A stretch of 64,000 nucleotides of DNA from positions 915,501 through 979,500 of the forward strand of contig JAWQEG010001323.1 in NCBI GenBank assembly GCA_033782935.1, given 5' to 3'. Positions within the stretch are counted from its first letter, which is position 1; every line of letters starts with the position of its first letter. A program made the position numbers and the translations under genes. Source of the DNA: Petrolisthes cinctipes. Its lineage: Eukaryota > Arthropoda > Malacostraca > Decapoda > Porcellanidae. Shown piece by piece: positions 20,801-29,100 of this stretch. The notes under the pieces were generated by a model that saw nothing but the letters and a program-made list of their open reading frames with translations, was not told where the DNA came from and searched no databases.

Positions 20801-22140
20801 TGACACTCCCTGTGGTTCAGAACAGCATCATCATTAACTCACACACTTGCCTACTTTGGTAATATTACAAAAAAGAATAAAGATAATTATGGCATGAAAA
20901 CAAGACACACACACTGAAAAATTACCCCTCAACTTTAACTTCCCTTTTCTCCAAACATTCACCCCAGAATAGGTGTTTCAGTGCCTTCTATACCTCAGAC
21001 AAGTTAACAATAGCGCCTTTATTGATACTAATTGTAAATGGTTCTTTATCCTTGTTTGAAGTTATTTTCTTTTGATTAGGATAGCCTGCTATTCATGCTG
21101 GGTCTCATTATCATTCACCGGGGATTCATATATATACATAAACAAAGTTCCACCTGTAACAATATATTCCATCACCATTATTTACATCATCTTTACATAA
21201 TTAGTAACAGGGTCCAATACGATAATTAATCCAATACATCCTCGCTTGAGTCCAGCACGGTAAACAAGGGTAGGTAGCACACAAATCTCCATAAGGCCTA
21301 GGTTCACGTCACAACAGGACACCTCTCACATCTCAATGAGGATATAACGTTATGGGACGTTATCACCCAGGATGATTGAAGACTCACTGTGCAGTACAAG
21401 GTAGTTTATTGGTAGGTAACACTTGGGTAACAGGTTGTGGTGAATCAAGCAAGGTGGTGTGTGAGTTGGTTTGGCTCAGAGTAGCGAGGGGAGTGGAGAC
21501 GTGCTCGCGTGTCTGAGGCCAGGAGTGAACTGAAGCGGTTGGGCCAAGCACACCTGTCTGGGAAGGTGTGTGAAGGCGGGAAAACAGCTGGGCCAAGTGA
21601 GGGTAGAGAAGCGCTGTGTGAGAATGCTTGCTTGATTCACTACAAGGAGAACCACCGGCACAGTCACACCACTAAGGATGGCTCAGCATAATCACAACAC
21701 CCAAACACACACAGGCTGTAACCACATATTGGAAATAACGTAAAGATCTCTTAAAAAGGCAAAATTTTCCACAATTCCCTAGTCAAACACCGAGGTAGGC
21801 TACTTACGATGGAACAGGAGAGTGTTCACTTGATCAGCTGGCTCATTAAACCTCCCCCCTTTCTTTCATTAACCTCCCTATATTTTTCAATTTTATATAA
21901 CCCATCTGAAATGTTAATTTTAATAAATTTTTGTTGAGTTTGTGTAACGCAGACAAAATTATTTTCATTCACTAATTGCTCTAATTCTATCAATTTACTT
22001 CCTGTTAGTCCTTGAATATTTATTAATTTAAACCCCAATTTTGTCTCCCTCTCTATACTCCACCCCTATTCTTGGTATCTTTTAAAATTTAACAGTCTCC
22101 CATCTCTAACATACCATCCCTGTTCTCCTCTTTCCCTTTT
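20801..22140. other. Non-coding stretch, GC-rich block 21360-21720 unexplained
   Basis: Between about 21360 and 21720 the base composition rises and the sequence (GGTAGTTTATTGGTAGGTAA onward) has no tandem or inverted structure that I can see. It could be part of an LTR-like repeat or a transcribed region. No protein motif on either strand. Confidence 0.35.
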
Positions 22141-22145
22141 CTCCC

Positions 22146-22500
22146 TTAGACCCCCCTGTTTTTTTACCCCGATTGACTATAGTGATCATCATATGAGGAC
22201 CTATGATAGAATATATTATTGGAAAAAAAAAAAAAAACATGCTGGGGTAATAAAAATCAATATGTTTTTTATTGCCCCATTTGTATGCCAACACACGGGG
22301 TAAAAAAAAAACATGCCTGTGTGGTGGATACTGTAGTCCATAGAATAATCTCTGCAGGGGAGTGAAGAAATTTATGTTAGTTTTTACCCCGACTGCCCCC
22401 CTGTTTTTTTTACCCCGATTGACTATTTTGATCATCATATGAGGACCTATGACAGAATATATTATTCGGGGGAAAAAAAAAAAACATGCTGGGGTAATTC
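22146..22500. repeat. ~250-bp tandem duplication
   Basis: About 105 bp (CCCCCCTGTTTTTTTACCCC through GATCATCATATGAGGACCTA to CATGCTGGGGTAA) occurs at 22146-22250 and again at 22395-22500 with few changes. A ~145-bp spacer lies between them, itself containing part of the unit (TTTTTACCCCGACTG). Confidence 0.85.
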
Positions 22501-22600
22501 CTTCTTCCTTCACTCTCCCTCCCTTTCCTCTCTCTCCCATTCCTTCTTCCTCCATTTCCTCTCTCTCTCTCTCTCTCCTCCTTTCTCTCTCCCTATTATT
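22501..22600. repeat. Polypyrimidine (CT/CTT) tract
   Basis: Nearly pure C/T for about 95 bp. It is complementary in composition and short-motif content to the purine tract at 22985-23235. Confidence 0.95.
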
Positions 22601-22614
22601 ATTATTTTTTTTTT

Positions 22615-22860
22615 TTTATGTAGGTCTAAAATGACACTATTTTTATATTATTTTTCTTATGCAGGTCGAAATTAACAATAATAATATTTTTATAAAAAAA
22701 AAATTATGCAGGTCGAAAATGACACTATTTATTTTTATATTATTTTTTTATGCAGGTCTAAATTGACAATAATAATAATGTTATAAAAAAAATGTATGCA
22801 AGTCGAAAATGACACTATCAATATTTTTATCGATTTTTTTTTTTGCAAGTTAAAATTGTT
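22615..22860. repeat. ~45-bp tandem repeat, about 5-6 units
   Basis: Repeated TATGCAGGTCGAAAATGACA plus CTATTTTTATATT, alternating with TATGCAGGTCTAAATTGACA plus ATAATAATA. The alternation suggests a higher-order unit of about 90 bp. Confidence 0.85.
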
Positions 22861-22984
22861 TCGGATTTTTTTTTTTTTTTTTTACATATTTTCTAATTAA
22901 GAGTTTGTAAGCTATTATTACACTGGAGTATACAAAGATGATACATTTTCAGTGTATAATTCATAAAGATACAGAACTATACAG

Positions 22985-23237
22985 AGAGAGAGAGAGGGAG
23001 AGAGAAGGAAGAAGGAGAGGGAGGAGGAGAGAGAAGGAAGAAGGAATGAGAGAGAGAGAAAAGGGAGGGAGAGAGAAAGGAGGAGAGAGAGAGAGAGAGA
23101 GAGAGGAAAGGGAGGAAGAAGAAATGAGAGAGAGAGGAAAGGGAGGGAGAGAGAAGGAAGAAGGAATGAGAGAGAGAGAGAGAGAGGAAGAAGGAGAGAG
23201 AGAGAGAAGGAAGAAGGAGAGGGAGAAAGAGGAAGAT
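22985..23237. repeat. Polypurine (GA/GGAA) tract
   Basis: About 250 bp of almost pure purine built from GAGAGAGAGGAAGAAGGA-like units. Frames on both strands here are low complexity. Confidence 0.97.
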
Positions 23238-23479
23238 TGTACAGTCGTATTCGTAAGTGAGCTAACTAACCATCCACATTTGTAAGGCTTCATTATTTTC
23301 CAAAAGCTGAATATAAACGGGACATAATAACAGTTCAAATTAAGCGCTTATTGTATAATTCACTCTGATTGGCCCACCTCAAAAAATCAATACTCGAAGA
23401 TTATCGCTGATTGGCTATAACCATCTGGTAATACTGACGACAACAAAGCCATCTGGCAACACTGACTTATTGTTTATAA
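23238..23479. other. Non-coding stretch
   Basis: Contains two near-copies of CCATCTGG(T/C)AA(T/C)ACTGAC at about 23421 and 23450, resembling the hAT-like MITE end TGGCAACACTG. No gene recognised. Confidence 0.4.
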
Positions 23480-23814
23480 GTTTGTTGCATGGAGGTATAA
23501 TATAGAGGAGGCGGCATGAGCCGCTCGTCCTGTACACCCAAAGTGAAGCCAGGGGCGGAGCCTATTACCCTACCCCCCATTGACTCAAAACATTGCCCCG
23601 GCCGTTATAAACCCATTGTAATTATGCTCTTATTTTCTCATATTAACTATAATTAGAGCCAGAAAGAGACTTGAATTTGTTCCATATATGATAACTGCAT
23701 AAAATTATCCAATTCTGTATATTATCAAAAGTACTTAAATCCATTAAATACCGCTGTTTCCTAGAGCATTATCTCTTCTCGCAAACTTTTTCTGGGAGTA
23801 TGAATGAAAGAATG

Positions 23815-23930
23815 AATTAATTAATGAATGAATAGTTTATTTTATGCAAAAAGTATAGTAAAAGAGAAGGTCATAGCTTACACACCAACCCACAGACGGT
23901 ATTATAAGGTTACAGAGAAATAAGAACAAG
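23815..23930 (-). repeat. Dispersed retroelement 3' end (AATG tail), diverged copy
   Basis: GAATGAATTAATTAATGAAT tail then AGTTTATTTTATGCAAAAAG and AGAGAAGGTCATAGCTTA parallel the repeat at 7430-7640. It lies inside the P-like element. Confidence 0.5.
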
Positions 23931-23932
23931 TA

Positions 23933-24519
23933 CAGTTGCCCACACATGAATCTGGTACGCCTCGCTACTTGCGAGATACCTACAACAGGAAGGAAAGTGA
24001 GCAAAAGTAATAAGTTGTTGACAAACAGATAGTAATAATATTTTACTGTCTGCCTGTTAACAAACTACATCTTTTTTCACTTAAATTTCCTTTCGTTGTA
24101 GCCACCTCACAAGAAACGAGGGTAAATATTGAATGAATTACCGTTATTGCGTACGGTTTTTCTACCTTCATTACCCACTTATTTAGACCATTCTAAGACT
24201 ATTTTCCTCAATGGCATTTCCTCCGCAAATGCCCCATTTCCAAGATAGGGCATATTCAAATGGGGCATTTTGAAATTAGCCTGACCTTACCTGACCTGAC
24301 CTAACCTAACCTAGACCGCATCAGACTACCGGGACCTAAGCTGGGCAAACTACCGTGACCTAACCTGGGCAAACTACCGGGAAATAATCGTGATAAAGTA
24401 CAATAAATGACAGGGGTAAAATACTGGGACCCAGCCGGATCTGGCAACACTGCTACAAAACGGTAATTCTTTCAATAAATACCGAAACGAGCCATAACAG
24501 CTTCATGTGTGGGCAACTG
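23933..24519. mobile_element. Tc1-type MITE (CAGTTGCCCACACATG ends) with nested foldback
   Basis: Ends CAGTTGCCCACACATGAA and TTCATGTGTGGGCAACTG are perfect inverted copies beside TA (23931-23932, 24520-24521). Subtracting the nested 363-bp element and one 8-bp duplication leaves a 216-bp MITE. Same family as 6332-7013. Confidence 0.85.
24121..24483. mobile_element. Foldback-type element FBT, copy 1, exact 8-bp duplication
   Basis: Ends GGTAAATATTGAATGAATTA and, inverted from the right, GGTATTTATTGAAAGAATTA; direct repeats GAAACGAG flank it exactly (24113-24120 and 24484-24491). The interior has ACCCACTTATTTAGACC, CAAATGCCCCATTTCC, CCTGACCTAACCTAACCTAG (TTAGG-like on the other strand), ACCGGGACCTAAGCTGGGC and GATCTGGCAACACTGCT. 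363 bp, no ORF. The same modules recur at 26341-27416 and 38454-39190. Confidence 0.85.
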
Positions 24520-24624
24520 TACAAATGCAAATAAAATTAACTATATAAAGAGTTCTAGTATGAGACTCTGGAAGGCCTTATGTCGCTCTTTAAGTACAGT
24601 ATGTAAATAATATTATATACAGTA

Positions 24625-24975
24625 AGATGTGTATAGTGAAGTGAAGATGTGTATAGTGAAGTGAAGATGTGTATAGTGTAGTGAAGATGTGTGGTGTGCT
24701 GTGAAGATGTGTGATGTGCAGTAAAAATGTAGCCTACATAGTGTAGTGAAGATGTGTATAATGTAGTGAAGATATGTATAGGGTAGTGAAGATTTACATA
24801 GTGTAGTGAAGATGTGGTTTGTTGTTATGTGTAGTGTAGTGATGATGTGTGATGTGTATAAGGTAATGGAGATGTGTGTGTAGTGAAGATGTGTATAGGG
24901 TACTGGAGATATGTGATGTGTAGTGAAGATGTGTATATTATAGTGAAAAGATGTGTAGTGTAACACCAAGATCTG
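24625..24975. repeat. ~20-bp minisatellite (GTGAAGATGTGTATAGTGTA)
   Basis: At least fifteen imperfect copies of GTAGTGAAGATGTGTATAGT with variants such as GATGTGTGATGTG. A 118-codon minus-strand frame across it is an artefact. Confidence 0.92.
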
Positions 24976-25540
24976 TCATGTAATAATAGAGTTCACACTC
25001 AGGTGTAGTGTCTTGTATCAAACACATTTTACCACTTATAAGCCACATGGAATCTTACCATGATGGCTGCATAGATGTTACTACATAAAGTGTGTCATCA
25101 CTTACTCAGTTCCAGTTCACTCTGATTCACACAAAAACATTAATTTTACTCATCAGTCCCAGGCCGTAATTTTACAATTATAAAAACTCTTTTGGCACAT
25201 TGGCTTAACTTAGACTACAGTACTATAACTTAGACCTAACTTAAGTTCTCAACAACCAAATAGTCTACTTAGTAAACACAATTATAAATTAAATAAGTTT
25301 AAAACATTATGAAATATGCTAAAACATTCATAATACAATCTCTTAACACTCGAGTTATCCTACAGGCCAACCTTAACTTGGGCACAAGTAGGTCACCCCA
25401 TGGAGCCAGTTTATCTTTTATAACCCTGTCAATGCCATATATACGTGAGGTTATACATTAACAGTTAATATCAGCACACTATAATAGCCTTGGCTTTGCA
25501 GTTTTTGTGTGTACAGTATCAATATTCTACAGGACATGGG
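24976..25540. other. Unassigned interior of the P-like element
   Basis: No catalytic motif seen on the minus strand, where the rest of a P-type transposase would be expected. Either spliced and decayed or replaced. Confidence 0.35.
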
Positions 25541-25542
25541 TG

Positions 25543-25695
25543 TCAAGGTGTGCGAGGCAGGTGATGAATTTCACTTCGCTGATTTGTCCATTTCTGTCGT
25601 ATATTTTTCTGTATGACTTTCTTAACATACCTATGAAATGTAGTAGAAAGACTCCTGTCTCTCTGGGTACACCCATATGCTGAACACGCCGGCAT
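25543..25695 (-). pseudogene. THAP-type zinc-finger N-terminus
   Basis: From ATG at 25695 on the minus strand the protein begins MPACSAYGCTQRDR, then STTFHRYVKK and QKWTNQRSEI. MP-x-C-x4-C near the start, FHR, and a K-W pair are the spacing of the THAP domain, a C2CH DNA-binding finger; here C4 and C9 are the first two ligands. The distal C..H pair is missing because the frame stops at 25543, so either an exon boundary or decay lies there. It reads inward from the right end of the P-like element, where a P transposase would start. The frame continues upstream to 25743 but THAP proteins normally start at the MP methionine. Confidence 0.65.
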
Positions 25696-25932
25696 TATTA
25701 CAAAAAATGGCAAAGAATGTTGGTGAAGTTGATGGTCCGACATGATCAGTTGAGGTTTGTTTGAGTCAATGGGGGGTAGGGCACTAGGGGAGACAACTGA
25801 CCACTTGAACTGACCAATAGCCAGTTCGCTTCACCTTTGTGACGTCATGCCGCCTCCTTTATATTATACCTCCATGGTTTGTGTATAGCTCTGTGGTTAT
25901 CATCTGTTGTTATCACTTGTTATCTACCTGTC

Positions 25933-26129
25933 CAGTGTTGCCAAATATGGGTAATTAGAGGTATGTACCATTAGGGAAATTATTTAAAGATTGTTCAAGA
26001 GTAAATGGGGATATTTCTACCAGAGAAAATATAAAAAAAGAAGGTAAACAGGGAATTATTGAGGTAAAAAAAAGGAAAATTCTGATGTTGAAGTTGGGGA
26101 AATTTCGTCAAGTAGACCTGGCAACACTG
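25933..26129 (+). mobile_element. hAT-like MITE, copy 3, 27 bp before the CALML4 start codon
   Basis: Ends CAGTGTTGCCAAATATGGG and ACCTGGCAACACTG. The flanks TACCTGTC and TGACTGAC share only 5 of 8, so the duplication is decayed. Body matches 12554-12775. Confidence 0.75.
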
Positions 26130-26156
26130 TGACTGACAGACTCGACGACAACAACA

Positions 26157-26159
26157 ATG
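26157..26159 (+). CDS. CALML4: CALML4 coding exon 1 (start codon only)
   Basis: ACAATG is followed directly by a GTGAGAGC donor. An ATG-only first coding exon is common in calmodulin-family genes, and it supplies the missing methionine in phase 0. The 5' UTR extent is unknown. Confidence 0.6.
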
Positions 26160-29100
26160 GTGAGAGCAAGAAAGTTGTGGCATATTTTGGGCCATTATTA
26201 GTCTATATATACACTTATTTATTTGTTTTTACAGGTTTCTAATGGATGTTTTGTTACTTTTCAACAGGCTCGTCACTTCAAGGAACAAGATATTGATGGT
26301 GAGTAATAAGAGTATAGAGGTGGTGTTTTCTAGAACATTAGGTAAATATTGAAAGAATTACCGTTATTGGGTACGGTTTTTCTAACTTCATTACCCACTT
26401 ATTTAGACTATTTTAAGACTCAATTCGGTATTTATTGAAAGAATTACCGTTTTGTAGCAGTGTTGCCAGATCCGGCTGGGTCCCAGTATTTTACCCATGT
26501 CATTTATTGTACTTTATCACGATTATTTCCCGGTAGTTTGCCCAGGTTAGGTCACGGTAGTTTGCCCAGGTTAGGTCCCGGTAGTCTGATGCGGTCTAGG
26601 TTAGGTTAGGTCAGGTCAGGTAAGGTCAGGCTAATTTCAAAATGCCCTATCTTGGAAATGGGGCATTTGCGGAGGAAATGCCATAGAAGAAAATAGTCTT
26701 AGAATGGTCTAAATAAGTGGGTAATGAAGGTAGAAAAAACGTACGCAATAATGGTAATTCATTCAATATTTACCCTAAATTCTTCTATGGCATTTCTTCC
26801 GGCAATGCCCCATTTCGGTAAAGGTACAGAAGTGGACCTAACTGTATAATAGATATTTTACTGTCATTACCCACTATTTTGGACCATTATAAGACACTTT
26901 TCTTCTATGGTTGTTCTTCCTCAAATGCCCCGTTTCCAAGATAGGGCATATTCAAATGGGGCATTTTGAAATTAACCTGACCTGACCTAACCTAACCTAG
27001 CCTAGCCTAGACCGCATCAGACTACCGGGACCTAACCTGGGCAAACTACCGGGAAATAATCGTGATAAAGTACAATGAATGACAGGGGTAAAATACTAGG
27101 ACCCAGCCGGATCTGGCAACACTGCTGAATTAAGGTCCACTTCTGTACTAATACCCCCATTTCTAAGATAGGGCATATTTAAATGGGGCATTTTGAAATT
27201 AGCCTGACCTTACCTAACCTAACCTAACCTAACCTAGACCTAGACCTAGACCGCATTAGACTACCGGGACCTACCCTGGGCAAACTACCGAGACCTAACC
27301 TGGGCAAACTACCGGGAAAGAACCCTGGTAAAGTACAGGTAATGAACGGGGCAAAATGCTGGGACCTAGCCGGATCTGGCAACACTGCTACGAAACGGTA
27401 ATTCTCAATAAATACCAAACATTGATGGTGCGTACGATGGTGTGGTATCGATACAATGGCTCAAATATTCCTCTGTGGAGCCATCATACCAGTACCACAC
27501 CATCGTATACACCATGAATGTTCATGAATACGGGCCTGCATTATAGAACATTCATGGTGCGTACGATGGTGTGGTGCCGATACGACAACTCCGTAACGTT
27601 AGATGAACAACAGAGCCATCGTACCAATACCACACCATCGTATACACCAGCAATGTTCTTGAATACGGCCCGTTGTTATTTAATAGGGTTTAGGGTATTT
27701 ATTGTTATTTATTAGGGTTTAGAGTATTTAATGTTATTTATTAGGGTTTAGGGTATTTAATGTTATTTATTAGGGTTTAGGGTATTTAATGTTATTTATT
27801 AGGGTTTAGGGTATTTAATGTTATTTATTAGGGTTTAGGGTATTTAATGTTATTTATTAGGGTTTAGGGTATTTAATGTTATTTATTAGGGTTTAGGGTA
27901 TTTATTGTTATTAGGGTTTATGGTATTTAATGTTATTTATTAGGGGTTATTGTGTTTATTATTATTTATTAGGGTTTAGGTTATTTATTGTTATTTATTA
28001 GGGTATTTATTGTTGTTTATTAGGGTAATTATTCTTGGTAAATTATAGACATAGGAACGAAATAAAGGCCAATAATTATGATGAAGTATATAATTATTGT
28101 TATGGGGGTTTAGCCTGTTATTATAATTTTTACTACTGTACCATTTAGAAAGCTGCTGGGTATTATTGCTAGCTCTATGTACAGTCGGGGACATAAATAA
28201 TCATCCATATATGGGTAACAAGTTACTGTCTATTGTTTTCATTTGCACATAATTATGATGTTATTGTTTTAAGTAGTGCATAGCTGCTTGTAGTAAAATA
28301 AAAGATGGTACCGTACTTAACCTATTTATTAGAAAGTTTATCAGCTAAGGAACAGAGGGAAGCTGTCAAAATATTACATGGGTTACTCTTATATATATGG
28401 ATGAATATTTTTTACCATGACTATAATTATGAAGTAATAAGGGAACTGTACCCATTTTTATTGGAGAACTAATTATTGCAGGATTATGTTGATTCCTCCA
28501 CTTTGCACCAAGAAACATGTAGATTCAGTACCCCAGTATTGCCTGTAGTGATGTTCGCAATACTTTAAGGGTTTTGGCACCCCTTCAGCCCCAGCCAGTC
28601 CCTCTTTTCTTTCTGTTTCCTTCCTGCTTGCTCTCTCACCTCTCTTGTCACTTTTTCCTGGTGCTAAATGACCTCTCTGTTGCGGCGCCTAATATCAATC
28701 AATCAGTCGTAGCTTCAGTATACATCATTCTGATTGTTCGTTCTTAGCATAGTTTGAAGGAACCAGTTGCAGTATGTAACTATTTGGAATTTGCCGTCTA
28801 TCACATTCATTCACGGCCATTATTGTTTTGGTAATAGTTAAAAAGAGCCACAGAAAATTAAGTTATTTACCAATTTCCTCCATAAAATTTGGTTGATGGT
28901 TGTTTTTGCTTTATGAAGTAATTTCCCAGGTGCGAGTTGTAAAAGGCTACTAAAAGGGCCTTCACTTCAACAGTCGCTCTTTCTTTCTTTTTTTTTTTTT
29001 TTTTTACTGTCCCACATCTCAATCACTTTCTTCCTCAGGTGCCATATGATTATGTTCTTGCAGTGCCTAATATCAATCAATCAGTCACTGTGCACTATGT

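Larger units (their letters stand above)
23488..25876. mobile_element. P-element-like transposon remnant (2.39 kb)
   Basis: The ends are inverted repeats of 32 bp differing at one base, starting CATGGAGGTATAATATA and continuing AGGAGGCGGCATGA. The flanks GTTTGTTG (23480-23487) and GTTTGTGT (25877-25884) agree at 6 of 8. Inside each end lies an exact 22-bp subterminal inverted repeat (CCCTACCCCCCATTGACTCA plus AA at 23568-23589; inverse at 25760-25781). A THAP-type frame reads inward from the right end. Ends beginning CATG, ~31-bp terminal repeats, subterminal inverted repeats, 8-bp target duplications and an N-terminal THAP domain are together the description of P elements. The interior is filled by later insertions (23815-24521) and a minisatellite (24625-24975); no RNase H-like catalytic part was seen. 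Confidence 0.65.

Noticed and set aside
21360..21720. Possible LTR of a retrotransposon
   Set aside because: No TG..CA boundaries, no primer-binding site, no second copy in the window.
22938..23338. 115-125-codon frames of Arg/Glu or Ser/Leu
   Set aside because: They are translations of the purine tract and its complement.
24613..24969. 118-codon minus-strand His/Tyr-rich frame
   Set aside because: Translation of the ~20-bp minisatellite.
27675..28030. Telomeric array or chromosome end
   Set aside because: The unit is 29 bp with AT-rich spacer and is embedded in an intron between unique exons.
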